Shown piece after piece: positions 43,858 through 52,261 of a stretch of DNA of 64,000 nucleotides. A program made the position numbers and the translations under genes. Source of the stretch: Phyllobacterium myrsinacearum. Its GTDB lineage: Bacteria > Pseudomonadota > Alphaproteobacteria > Rhizobiales > Rhizobiaceae. The notes beneath the pieces were generated by a model. That model was not told the DNA's origin. It was given only the letters and a program-made list of their open reading frames with translations, and did not search any database. The stretch's first letter is position 1. Each line of letters opens with the position of its first letter. The DNA is taken from the NCBI RefSeq assembly GCF_002980555.1, contig NZ_PVBT01000002.1, positions 434,001 through 498,000 of the forward strand. The letters run 5' to 3'.

Positions 43858-45387
43858 ATGGGAGAGTATCTTTTGGGTCTTGATGCTGGCAACACCATCA
43901 TCAAGGCCATCATCTTCGACCGGCAAGGCAATGAGATTGCGGCGGCGGCCGAGGAGGGGCATAGCAGCATGCCGCATCCGGGGCACGTGGAGCGCGGGCT
44001 CGACGAGCTTTGGAGCAATGCGCGCCGGGTCATTCAACGCTGCATCGGCGACGCCGGAATAGGCCCGGAGCAGATTGCCGCCATCGGCTGCGCCGGGCAT
44101 GGCAACGGCCTTTATACCCTTGACCGCGCGGGCAATCCGCTGCTGGCGATCCAGTCCCTGGACACGCGCGCAGCCGACCTGGTGGAAGAATGGCAGGCGG
44201 AAGGCGTCGGCGACCGCACCTATCCGATCGGCCTGCAGCGGCCCTGGCCATCGCAGACCCCGACGCTGCTGGCCTGGATCAAACGCCACCAGCCGGAAAC
44301 ATTCGCGCGGATCGGCACGGTGTTCCTGTGCAAGGATTTCATCGTCAACCGCCTGACGGGAAAGCGCGTGAGCGAGGTATCCGACATGGCGGGTTGCGGG
44401 CTGCTCGACGTCGCCCGGCGGCGGTATGACCGCGCATTGATGGCCGCTTTCGGGCTTGACGATTGCATGGACCTGCTGCCGCCGCTCATTGAAAGCGCCG
44501 ACATCGCCGGAACGGTCACGCAGGCCGCCGCCGACCAGACCGGACTTGCCGTTGGCACACCAGTCATTGGCGGGCTTTTCGATGTGATTGCCTCGGCAAT
44601 CGGCTCCGGCGTCACCCGCACGTGCGCTGCCTCGATCATCGCCGGTACCTGGAGCATCAATCAGGTCGTCGTTGACGCGCCCCGCCTCAAAAAACCGTTC
44701 TTCATGTCGTCCACTTTCGACCGCGAGCGTTACATGGCGATTGAATCGAGCGCGACGTCGGCCGCCAATCTTGAATGGCTGGTGCGCGAGTTCTTCCACG
44801 GTGAACAGCCGGATGGAGGCTCGCCATTCGATCGCTGCTGTGAACTGGCGGCGGCGGTGGAACCGGCAGCAGACGATCCGATCTACCACCCGTTCCTCTA
44901 TGGCGCCCAGCAGGACGGCAATGCCCGGGCAGGTTTTTATGGCGTCGCGGGCTGGCATACGAAAGGCCACCTGATCCGGGCTCTGCTCGAAGGCGTGGCT
45001 TTTGGCCATCGCCAGCACATCGAAACATTGCGGGACGCAGGCGCCAATTTCGACGAGGCGGTGCTGTCCGGCGGCGGTTCGCGCAGCCTGATCTGGCCGC
45101 AGATTTTTGCCGATGTCCTCGGGGTTCCGGTGACAGTAGCGCGCTCGAGCCAGACAGGGGCGCTTGGCGCGGCGATTGCCGCGGGTACAGCGGCCGGCAT
45201 TTTCCCTGATTTCGATGCCGGTGCCGCAGCCATGGTCGTGATGGAACGGTCCTACCGGCCGGACGCCGCAAAAGCTGGCCATTATGCCAGGCGCTATCAG
45301 CTTTACCGCGACATTGCCGATGCCATGGCACCGGTCTGGAAGCGCATGGCGGCACGCGACACCGTGATGGCGGAGGCTGCAGCGTGA
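43858..45387 (+). CDS. FGGY-family carbohydrate kinase
   Basis: The 509-residue kinase has the two actin-like domains of the family. The first starts YLLGLDAGNTIIKAIIFDRQGNE; the second includes GGLFDVIASAIGSG, EGVAFGHRQHIETL and the ATP-site SGGGSRSLIWPQIFADVLGVPV. The Asn in GLDAGNT, where many sugar kinases have Gly-Thr or Thr-Thr, recalls erythritol and L-xylulose kinases. It has a strong GAGGAGGGG site and overlaps the GMC oxidoreductase by four bases. The substrate is probably the polyol or ketose handled by this operon. Confidence 0.9.
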   Translation: MGEYLLGLDAGNTIIKAIIFDRQGNEIAAAAEEGHSSMPHPGHVERGLDELWSNARRVIQRCIGDAGIGPEQIAAIGCAGHGNGLYTLDRAGNPLLAIQSLDTRAADLVEEWQAEGVGDRTYPIGLQRPWPSQTPTLLAWIKRHQPETFARIGTVFLCKDFIVNRLTGKRVSEVSDMAGCGLLDVARRRYDRALMAAFGLDDCMDLLPPLIESADIAGTVTQAAADQTGLAVGTPVIGGLFDVIASAIGSGVTRTCAASIIAGTWSINQVVVDAPRLKKPFFMSSTFDRERYMAIESSATSAANLEWLVREFFHGEQPDGGSPFDRCCELAAAVEPAADDPIYHPFLYGAQQDGNARAGFYGVAGWHTKGHLIRALLEGVAFGHRQHIETLRDAGANFDEAVLSGGGSRSLIWPQIFADVLGVPVTVARSSQTGALGAAIAAGTAAGIFPDFDAGAAAMVVMERSYRPDAAKAGHYARRYQLYRDIADAMAPVWKRMAARDTVMAEAAA

Positions 45388-47012
45388 GCCGCTCCGTCAA
45401 TGCATCGCCGAAAGATGAAGGCGTCTACGATTTCATCATTGTGGGCGCAGGATCGGCCGGCTGCGTGCTGGCCAACCGCCTGTCAGCCGACCCGAAAAAC
45501 CGCGTGCTCCTGCTCGAGGCGGGCGGCAGCGACCGCTATCACTGGATTCACGTGCCCATCGGCTATCTCTATTGCATGGGCAATCCGCGCACGGACTGGA
45601 TGATGAAAACCGCTGCGGAGGCAGGGCTGAACGGCCGCTCGCTTCCCTATCCGCGCGGCAAGGTGCTGGGCGGCTGTTCGTCGATCAACGGCATGATCTA
45701 CATGCGGGGGCAGGCCGCCGACTATGACGGCTGGCGCCAGGCCGGGAATACCGGCTGGGGCTGGGACGATGTCCTGCCCTATTTCCTCAAATCCGAAGAC
45801 AATTATCGCGGCCATTCCGCCCTGCATGGGGCAGGGGGCGAATGGCGCGTCGAACGGCAACGCCTGTCCTGGCCCATCCTCGATGCGTTTCGCGATGCGG
45901 CCGAAGAGCTTGGCATTGGCAAGACCGATGATTTCAATGCCGGTGACAATGAGGGCTCCGGCTATTTCGAGGTCAATCAGCGCGGCGGCGTTCGCTGGAA
46001 CACCACCAAAGCGTTTCTGCGTCCTGTCTTGAAGCGGTCCAATCTCCGGGTGCTGACCGGGGCGGAGGTGCAAGGGCTGGAGTTTGACGGCAAGCGCGCA
46101 ACAGCCATCCGCTTTGAGCGGAACGGCCAGCCCTGCAAGGCTGCGGCGGCTGGCGAAATCATCCTGTCGGCGGGCGCGATCAATTCGCCGAAAATCCTTG
46201 AGCTGTCGGGTATTGGAGACCCTCATCTCCTGAAGCAGGCGGGCATTGAAACGTTTCATGAACTGCGCGGTGTCGGCAATAACCTGCAGGATCATCTGCA
46301 GATCCGCACGGTTTTCCGCATCGAAGGGGCGAAAACCCTGAACCAGCTCTACCACAACCTCTTCGCGCGTGCCGCGATGGGACTGGAATACGCCTTCCGC
46401 CGGTCAGGACCACTGTCGATGGCGCCAAGTCAGCTCGGTATCTTTGCCAAAAGCGATCCTGCATTGCTGACCCCGGATCTTGAATATCATGTCCAGCCGC
46501 TCAGCACGGACAGGCTCGGCGAACCGCTGCACCGCTATCCCGCCGTGACCGTGTCCGTCTGCAATCTGCGCCCGGAAAGCCGTGGTAGCGTCCATGTCAC
46601 CGGAGCGGATGCCAGCCGGCAACCGGAGATCCGGCCAAACTACCTGTCAACACCGGGTGACCGGCTGCTTGCGGCCAGGTCGATCCGCCATGCCCGCCGC
46701 CTCATGACGACGCAAACCTTGAAAAAGTATCGTCCGTCGGAAATGCTTCCCGGACCGCAGTATCAGAGCGACGATGAATTGATCCAGCGCGCCGGGGATA
46801 TCGCGACGACGATTTTTCATCCCGTCGGAACCTGCAAGATGGGCAGCGGCGACCAGTCCGTTGTCGATCATGCCCTGCGGGTGCACGGTGTTGCGGGTCT
46901 GCGTGTCGTCGATGCGTCCATCATGCCGAGCATCGTCTCCGGCAATACCAATTCGCCTGTCATCATGATTGCGGAAAAAGCCGCCGATCTCATTCTTCGC
47001 GGGGTGGAATAG
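45384..47012 (+). CDS. GMC-family FAD oxidoreductase
   Basis: The 542-residue flavoprotein has the dinucleotide-binding site DFIIVGAGSAGCVLANRLSADP, the GMC signature YPRGKVLGGCSSINGMIYMRG, a second signature SAGAINSPKILELSGIG, and the C-terminal catalytic His region TIFHPVGTCKMG followed by VVDASIMPSIVSGNTNSPVIMIAEKAAD. Relatives include choline, alcohol and sugar/polyol dehydrogenases. No signal peptide is seen, so it should act in the cytoplasm, passing electrons to an acceptor or O2. It is the last gene of the Lsr-like operon and may carry out the first or a side oxidation of the substrate. Confidence 0.92.
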   Translation: MSRSVNASPKDEGVYDFIIVGAGSAGCVLANRLSADPKNRVLLLEAGGSDRYHWIHVPIGYLYCMGNPRTDWMMKTAAEAGLNGRSLPYPRGKVLGGCSSINGMIYMRGQAADYDGWRQAGNTGWGWDDVLPYFLKSEDNYRGHSALHGAGGEWRVERQRLSWPILDAFRDAAEELGIGKTDDFNAGDNEGSGYFEVNQRGGVRWNTTKAFLRPVLKRSNLRVLTGAEVQGLEFDGKRATAIRFERNGQPCKAAAAGEIILSAGAINSPKILELSGIGDPHLLKQAGIETFHELRGVGNNLQDHLQIRTVFRIEGAKTLNQLYHNLFARAAMGLEYAFRRSGPLSMAPSQLGIFAKSDPALLTPDLEYHVQPLSTDRLGEPLHRYPAVTVSVCNLRPESRGSVHVTGADASRQPEIRPNYLSTPGDRLLAARSIRHARRLMTTQTLKKYRPSEMLPGPQYQSDDELIQRAGDIATTIFHPVGTCKMGSGDQSVVDHALRVHGVAGLRVVDASIMPSIVSGNTNSPVIMIAEKAADLILRGVE

Positions 47013-47244
47013 CCGCTGTCGCAACGCGCGGACCACAGTCGTCTGAGGACGCGGCATGGCCCGGGGCAGTGTGAATTAATCTGTTCAGGGCCAAATAATG
47101 CAAAAAAAGTATCAGTCTTGTGTTGGTGGCGTAGTAGCGACCGGGAACATCCGCGCCTATGATATCCGGATAAAGAGACGATGGCCTCTGGGAGGAGGTT
47201 GCCGAAGCTGGATCGACACCGGCTGAATACGGGAGGAGCGCCGA

Positions 47245-48129
47245 ATGAATCCGGATCTGGAAGTCGTTGCCGTCGGCATCGCCGAGTCGTTCAAAGCCTG
47301 GGAACACGGCTATCCCTATCGCACCGTCCGCTGGCATTTTCATCCGGAATACGAGATCCATCATGTCGTTGCCACGACCGGCCAGTATTTCGTCGGCGAT
47401 TTCATTGGTGATTTCGAGCCCGGCAATCTCGTGCTGACTGGGCCGAACCTGCCGCATAACTGGGTGAGTGATGTGCCGCCGGGCACGAGTTTGCCGTTGC
47501 GTTGCCGGGTTCTGCAGTTCTCCGAGTCGTTCTTTTCGAGCGCAAACGAGGCATTTCCCGAGCTGTCCGCGTGCAAGGAGATGCTGGAGATGAGCCGCCG
47601 GGGCGCGTTGTTCTCCCCACGGACAGCGGAATTGGTCGGCCCCTTGCTGGGAGAGCTTGTCGATGCCAGAGGCATTGACCGCATTCAGCTGTTCATGGGT
47701 ATTCTCAAGCATATGAGCAGCGCGGCCGGGACCCGGGAGCTGGCAAGCGCGCGCTATCATCCCGATCCCTCCGGATTCATGTCGAGCGGGATGAACAAGG
47801 TTCTCGCCTATATCAATGCCAACCTGACCGAACGTTTCGTTGAGGGGGATCTCGCCGATCTGATCGGCCAGAATCCGAGTTCGTTTTCCCGCAGTTTCCG
47901 GCGCCACACCGGGATGGCGCTTGTACAATATGTCAACCGGTTGCGGATCAATTTTGCCTGCCACCTGCTGATGAGCAAACCCGACATGTCGATCACCGAT
48001 ATCTGTTTTACGACAGGGTTCAATAACATCTCGAATTTCAATCGTCGCTTTCTGGAACAGAAGGGTATGGCACCCACAAGATTCCGAACATTATTGTCCA
48101 AAAATATAAGAGCGTCAGAAGCCGCCTGA
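47245..48129 (+). CDS. AraC-family transcriptional regulator
   Basis: The 294-residue protein has an N-terminal cupin-like sensor (RWHFHPEYEIHHVVATTGQYFVGDFIGDFEPGNLVLTGPNLPHNW) and a C-terminal double helix-turn-helix (YINANLTERFVEGDLADLIGQNPSSFSRSFRRHTGMALVQYVNRLRIN and CFTTGFNNISNFNRRF). GGGAGGAG precedes the ATG. It stands just upstream of, and in line with, the pentitol transport genes and is the obvious candidate activator of that operon, with the sugar or polyol as effector. Confidence 0.93.
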   Translation: MNPDLEVVAVGIAESFKAWEHGYPYRTVRWHFHPEYEIHHVVATTGQYFVGDFIGDFEPGNLVLTGPNLPHNWVSDVPPGTSLPLRCRVLQFSESFFSSANEAFPELSACKEMLEMSRRGALFSPRTAELVGPLLGELVDARGIDRIQLFMGILKHMSSAAGTRELASARYHPDPSGFMSSGMNKVLAYINANLTERFVEGDLADLIGQNPSSFSRSFRRHTGMALVQYVNRLRINFACHLLMSKPDMSITDICFTTGFNNISNFNRRFLEQKGMAPTRFRTLLSKNIRASEAA

Positions 48130-48169
48130 ACGGGAAGGACCAGGACACAATATTTGCAGCAAGGCACAA

Positions 48170-48192
48170 CGAACCATGTCCGTGGTTCGAAC
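48170..48192. promoter_or_regulatory. Inverted repeat between araC-type gene and binding-protein gene
   Basis: CGAACCA (48170-48176) and TGGTTCG (48183-48189) form a perfect 7-bp inverted repeat around TGTCCG, and GGTTCGAAC nearby is itself nearly symmetric. It lies about 90 bases upstream of the transporter start. It could be an operator or a leader hairpin. AraC proteins usually bind direct repeats, so the assignment is weak. Confidence 0.35.
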
Positions 48193-48282
48193 GACCTTCC
48201 TTGTCCTTCAAGCAGCATATCCCGGCGTTCGACGGGCGCGGGATTCACCGAAACCACCATCATTTGGAAGGGAGATATTCCA

Positions 48283-49350
48283 GTGACATCATTTGCATCG
48301 ACCAAGACCGGCGCCGCGGCGCTCGCACTTTGCCTTCTTAGCGGACCATCCGCATTCGCACAGTCCGCCACGGTAACGGATGCGACCATTGCATTCCTGA
48401 TGCCGGATCAGGCATCCACACGCTACGAGCAGCACGACTATCCGGGATTTGCAGCCGAGATGAAAAAGCTCTGCCCCGGCTGCAAGGTGATTTACCAGAA
48501 TGCCGATGCCGATGTGTCCCGCCAGCAGCAGCAGTTCAACTCGGTCATCGCGCAGGGCGCCAAGGCTATCGTGCTGGACCCGGTCGACTCGACGGCAGCG
48601 GCATCGCTGGTGAAGCTGGCGCAAAGCCAGGGTGTCAAGGTCATCGCCTATGACCGGCCGATCCCATCCACTCCGGCTGATTTTTATGTCTCCTTCAACA
48701 ATGAAGGGATCGGCAAGGCGATCGCGGATTCACTGGTGCAACACCTGAAGGCGTCGAATGTACCGGCAGGCAAGGGCGGCGTCCTGCAGATCAATGGCTC
48801 GCCGACGGATGCCGCAGCCGGTCTCATCAAGAAGGGCATTCATGCGGGGCTCGACCACAGCGGCTATCCGATCCTTGCCGAATATGACACGCCGGAATGG
48901 GCGCCGCCGAAGGCACAGCAATGGGCCAGCGGCCAGATCACCCGTTTCGGCAGCAAGATCCTGGGTGTTGTCGCTGCCAATGACGGCACGGGCGGCGGCG
49001 CCATTGCCGCCTTCAAGGCGGCGGGTGTCGACCCGCTTCCGCCCATTACCGGCAATGACGCGACGATCGCGGCCTTGCAGCTGATCATCGCGGGCGACCA
49101 GTACAACACCATCTCGAAGCCGAGCGAGATCGTCGCGGCAGCGGCTGCCAAGGTGGCCGTCCAGCTGCTGTCAGGCGAGACCCCGAAGGCCGAAATGACC
49201 CTGTACGATACGCCGTCCCAGCTGTTCACGCCGGCGGTCGTCACGGCGGAGAATCTGAAGGCTGAGATCATCGACAAGAAGATCATCAAGGCGGAAGAGC
49301 TTTGCACCGGCCGCTATGCGCAGGGCTGCAGGAAGCTCGGCATCAATTGA
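48283..49350 (+). CDS. Pentose/pentitol ABC transporter substrate-binding protein
   Basis: The 355-residue protein starts with GTG (AAGGGAG upstream) and a signal peptide ending GPSAFAQS. The fold is Peripla_BP_4: ATIAFLMPDQASTRYEQHDYPGFAAEMKKL, NADADVSRQQQQFNSVIAQGAKAIVLDPVDS, VIAYDRPI and TPEWAPPKAQQWASGQI, closest by eye to XylF-type xylose-binding proteins. With a pentitol-type dehydrogenase and a ribulokinase-type enzyme in the same operon, ribitol (or another pentitol) is the most likely ligand; this is inference. Confidence 0.88.
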   Translation: MTSFASTKTGAAALALCLLSGPSAFAQSATVTDATIAFLMPDQASTRYEQHDYPGFAAEMKKLCPGCKVIYQNADADVSRQQQQFNSVIAQGAKAIVLDPVDSTAAASLVKLAQSQGVKVIAYDRPIPSTPADFYVSFNNEGIGKAIADSLVQHLKASNVPAGKGGVLQINGSPTDAAAGLIKKGIHAGLDHSGYPILAEYDTPEWAPPKAQQWASGQITRFGSKILGVVAANDGTGGGAIAAFKAAGVDPLPPITGNDATIAALQLIIAGDQYNTISKPSEIVAAAAAKVAVQLLSGETPKAEMTLYDTPSQLFTPAVVTAENLKAEIIDKKIIKAEELCTGRYAQGCRKLGIN

Positions 49351-49370
49351 CGAATACGCGGATGACGCCG

Positions 49371-49390
49371 TCCGGCCGCACGCGGCCGGA
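49371..49390 (+). other. Intercistronic stem-loop after binding-protein gene
   Basis: TCCGGCCG and CGGCCGGA form a perfect 8-bp GC-rich stem with a CACG loop, 21 bases after the binding-protein stop and 46 before the ATPase start. There is no T-run. It is the third binding-protein gene in this window followed by such a hairpin. Confidence 0.6.
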
Positions 49391-49436
49391 GGCTCATCGT
49401 TTCACCCCGCCCCGGCATACCGAAAGGCAGATGGCA

Positions 49437-50258
49437 ATGACTGATATTTCCGATGAAACGTTTCCTTCAGGCGAGCCTGTGCTCAGCCTGCGTGGTGTAT
49501 CCAAGAATTTTGGCGCCGTGTCGGCACTGACGGACATTGATCTGGACGTGCATGCGGGCGAAGTCGTGGCCCTTGTCGGCGACAACGGTGCCGGTAAATC
49601 AACCCTGGTGAAAATCCTGGCTGGCGTGCACCAGCCGACCTCCGGCACGATCACTTTCAGCGGCGAGGCCGTGACGCTGGCCAATCCGAGCACCGCGCTC
49701 AATCTGGGCATAGCAACCGTGTTTCAGGATCTCGCGCTCTGCGAGAATCTGGACGTCGTCGCCAATATCTTCCTGGGCCGCGAACTCAGCCCTCTGAAAC
49801 TCGACGAAACGGCAATGGAAGTGCGTGCCTGGACGCTTTTGAACGAACTTGCCGCGCGCATTCCAAGCGTGCGCATTCCGATTGCATCCCTGTCGGGCGG
49901 ACAGCGCCAGACCGTTGCCATCGCACGTTCGCTTCTGCTCGAGCCCAAGCTCATCCTGCTGGACGAGCCAACGGCAGCGCTTGGCGTGGCCCAGACCGCG
50001 GAGGTGCTCAACCTGATCGAACGGGTCCGCGATCGCGGCCTCGGCGTGGTGATGATCAGCCATAACATGGAAGACGTGCGCGCCGTCGCCGACCGCATCG
50101 TGGTCCTCAGGCTCGGGCGCAACAACGGCATATTCTATCCCGACGCGTCGAACCACGAACTGGTCGGGGCCATCACGGGCGCGGCAGACAATTCGGTGTC
50201 GCGCCGGGCGCGCCGGCTGCAGGTACCGGTCAACAGCAATCAGGAGGGACACCCATGA
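49437..50258 (+). CDS. Sugar ABC transporter ATPase, single-domain
   Basis: The 273-residue ATPase has Walker A GDNGAGKST, VFQDLALCENL, signature LSGGQRQTVAIARSLL, Walker B LILLDEPTAALG and the switch His in MISHNMEDV. CUT2 ATPases usually carry two fused domains of about 500 residues; here only the first half exists, as in the fructose system FrcA of rhizobia. The ATG at 49437 is nine bases after AAAGG; one at 49431 is in frame but too close. It overlaps the permease gene by four bases. Confidence 0.9.
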   Translation: MTDISDETFPSGEPVLSLRGVSKNFGAVSALTDIDLDVHAGEVVALVGDNGAGKSTLVKILAGVHQPTSGTITFSGEAVTLANPSTALNLGIATVFQDLALCENLDVVANIFLGRELSPLKLDETAMEVRAWTLLNELAARIPSVRIPIASLSGGQRQTVAIARSLLLEPKLILLDEPTAALGVAQTAEVLNLIERVRDRGLGVVMISHNMEDVRAVADRIVVLRLGRNNGIFYPDASNHELVGAITGAADNSVSRRARRLQVPVNSNQEGHP

Positions 50259-51505
50259 CCAAGGACGGCAAGCAAGCCGCCATGTTGCTGGATCGCAGCG
50301 ATGTGCGGGTAAAACATGAAACCGGCGTGAGCGACGCCGTCCGCGCCTTTTTCGACCGCGTGAAATCCGGCGATCTCGGATCGCTGCCGGTCGTGGCCGG
50401 CCTGATCATCATCTGGACTGTCTTCGCCAGCCTCAATCCCATCTTCCTGTCGAGCAACAATCTCGTCAACCTGCTGTTCGATGCCTCGACGGTCGGGGTG
50501 ATATCCCTGGGGATCGTCTGTGTTCTCATGGTCGGGGAGATCGACCTTTCCGTGGGGTCGATCAGCGGGTTCGCCTCGGCGCTGGTGGGAACGCTCTGGG
50601 TCAACCAGGGCTGGCCGATTGCTCTTGCAATCGTCGCAGCGGTTGCCGTCGGCGGGCTGTTCGGCTGTCTCTACGCCGTGCTGTTCAACCGTCTCGGGAT
50701 GCCGAGCTTCATCTCGACGCTTGCCGGGTTGCTGGCCGTGCTGGGAATGCAGCTCTATGTTCTCGGAGCGACAGGCTCGATCAATCTGCCCTATGGTTCG
50801 GCAATCGTCGATTTCGGCCAGCTGCTGGTCATGCCGCGTCCCGTTTCGTACACGCTGGCGGTCATTCCGGGGATCGTTCTGCTGGTTTCCGGCCTGCGCA
50901 CCATCACGCACCGGCGCGCGGCACAGCTGTCCGCGCCTTCGGTCGGCGGCATTGTTTTCCGCGCGGTGGTCATGACAACGGCTCTGGAACTGGTTGTGTT
51001 CTATCTCAATCAGGGCCGCGGCATTCCCTGGATGTTCGGTCTGTTCGTGGGTCTGGTTGTGGCCATGAGCTATGCACTGACCCGAACCCGCTGGGGGCGG
51101 TCCATGACCGCTGTCGGCGGCAATCGGGAAGCCGCCCGCCGTGCCGGTATCAATGTGCGGTTCATCTATATGAGCGCCTTCGTGCTGTGCTCGATGTTTG
51201 CCGCGTTCGGCGGCGTGCTTTCGGCGGCCCGCCTTGCCTCGGCAAGCCAGCAGGCCGGCACCGGCGACGTCAATCTCAACGCCATCGCGGCAGCGGTCAT
51301 CGGCGGAACAAGTCTCTTCGGCGGCCGGGGCAGTGCCTATTCGGCACTGCTTGGCATCATCGTTATCCAGTCGATCGCCAATGGGCTGACCCTGCTCGAT
51401 CTGTCGTCATCGCTTCGCTACATGATCACGGGTGCCGTTCTCGCCATCGCCGTCATCGTGGATTCACTCGCCCGCCGATCAAGAGTGTCGCATGGGCGCG
51501 CCTGA
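50255..51505 (+). CDS. Sugar ABC transporter permease (XylH-like)
   Basis: A 416-residue inner-membrane protein with ten or more hydrophobic segments. CUT2 landmarks are [43 protein letters not shown] and [29 protein letters not shown]. The extended length, beyond the 320-340 residues of RbsC, matches XylH-type permeases. AGGAGG precedes the start, which overlaps the ATPase stop. It forms the channel for the predicted pentitol importer. Confidence 0.94.
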   Translation: MTKDGKQAAMLLDRSDVRVKHETGVSDAVRAFFDRVKSGDLGSLPVVAGLIIIWTVFASLNPIFLSSNNLVNLLFDASTVGVISLGIVCVLMVGEIDLSVGSISGFASALVGTLWVNQGWPIALAIVAAVAVGGLFGCLYAVLFNRLGMPSFISTLAGLLAVLGMQLYVLGATGSINLPYGSAIVDFGQLLVMPRPVSYTLAVIPGIVLLVSGLRTITHRRAAQLSAPSVGGIVFRAVVMTTALELVVFYLNQGRGIPWMFGLFVGLVVAMSYALTRTRWGRSMTAVGGNREAARRAGINVRFIYMSAFVLCSMFAAFGGVLSAARLASASQQAGTGDVNLNAIAAAVIGGTSLFGGRGSAYSALLGIIVIQSIANGLTLLDLSSSLRYMITGAVLAIAVIVDSLARRSRVSHGRA

Positions 51506-51530
51506 CACCAACCCCAAAATGAGGAATGAT

Positions 51531-52259
51531 ATGAAACAGGATTTGTCCGGAAAGGTTGCGGCGATCACCGGCGCCGCATCGGGAATCGGCCTTGAATGTG
51601 CCAGAACACTGCTGCGGGAGGGCGTCAGCGTCGCCCTCATCGACAGGGCCGAAGATGCCCTGACAAGCGTGTGCTCCGAACTGGGACCGCAGGCTTTCCC
51701 CCTGGTTGCCGACCTGACCAACCCCGCCAGTGTCGCGACGATGATGCCGAAAATTCTCGAGCGCTTCGGCAGGCTCGATATATTCCACGCCAATGCCGGT
51801 TCCTATATCGGTGGAGAGGTGGCGGATGGTGATCCCGATGCCTGGGACCGGATGCTGAACCTCAACATCAACGCGGCATTCCGCTCGGTTCAGGCGGTGC
51901 TGCCCCACATGGTGGAGAGGAAGACCGGCGATATCATCATGACCAGTTCCATAGCCGGTCTGGTTCCGGTGGTGTGGGAGCCGATCTACACGGCGTCCAA
52001 ACACGCGGTGCAGGCATTCGTTCATACAGTCAGGCGGCAGGTGATAAAGCACGGCATTCGTGTGGGTGCGGTCGCGCCGGGCCCGGTCGTTACGGCACTG
52101 ATCAGCGACTGGCCGCAGGAGAAGCTGGATGATGCCATCGCGTCAGGCGGATTGATGGAGGCGAACGAGGTGGCGGAAGCCGTATTGTTCATGTTGTCGA
52201 GGCCCCGTAACGTCACGATCCGCGATATCGTTATCCTTCCACACAGCACGGACCTCTAG
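51531..52259 (+). CDS. Short-chain dehydrogenase/reductase, probable ribitol 2-dehydrogenase
   Basis: From the ATG at 51531 (GAGGA five bases upstream) the 242-residue enzyme has the NAD(H) site GAASGIGLE, the NAG-type [13 protein letters not shown], catalytic Ser in TSSIAGLV and the YxxxK pair in [13 protein letters not shown]. By length and context it should oxidise a pentitol at C2 to a ketopentose. Ribitol to D-ribulose fits the ribulokinase-type kinase gene that starts two bases after its stop. D-arabinitol or another polyol remains possible. Confidence 0.85.
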   Translation: MKQDLSGKVAAITGAASGIGLECARTLLREGVSVALIDRAEDALTSVCSELGPQAFPLVADLTNPASVATMMPKILERFGRLDIFHANAGSYIGGEVADGDPDAWDRMLNLNINAAFRSVQAVLPHMVERKTGDIIMTSSIAGLVPVVWEPIYTASKHAVQAFVHTVRRQVIKHGIRVGAVAPGPVVTALISDWPQEKLDDAIASGGLMEANEVAEAVLFMLSRPRNVTIRDIVILPHSTDL

Positions 52260-52261
52260 GC

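Noticed and set aside
42952-45282. 776-codon minus-strand frame, one of the longest in the window
   Set aside because: It lies opposite the aldolase and FGGY kinase, both with clear motifs, and its translation is His/Arg/Gly-rich without recognisable structure.
35612-47012. Identification of the operon as a true AI-2 (Lsr) quorum-signal system
   Set aside because: Only the gene families match: there is one permease instead of two, no lsrG, and three oxidoreductases that Lsr systems lack.
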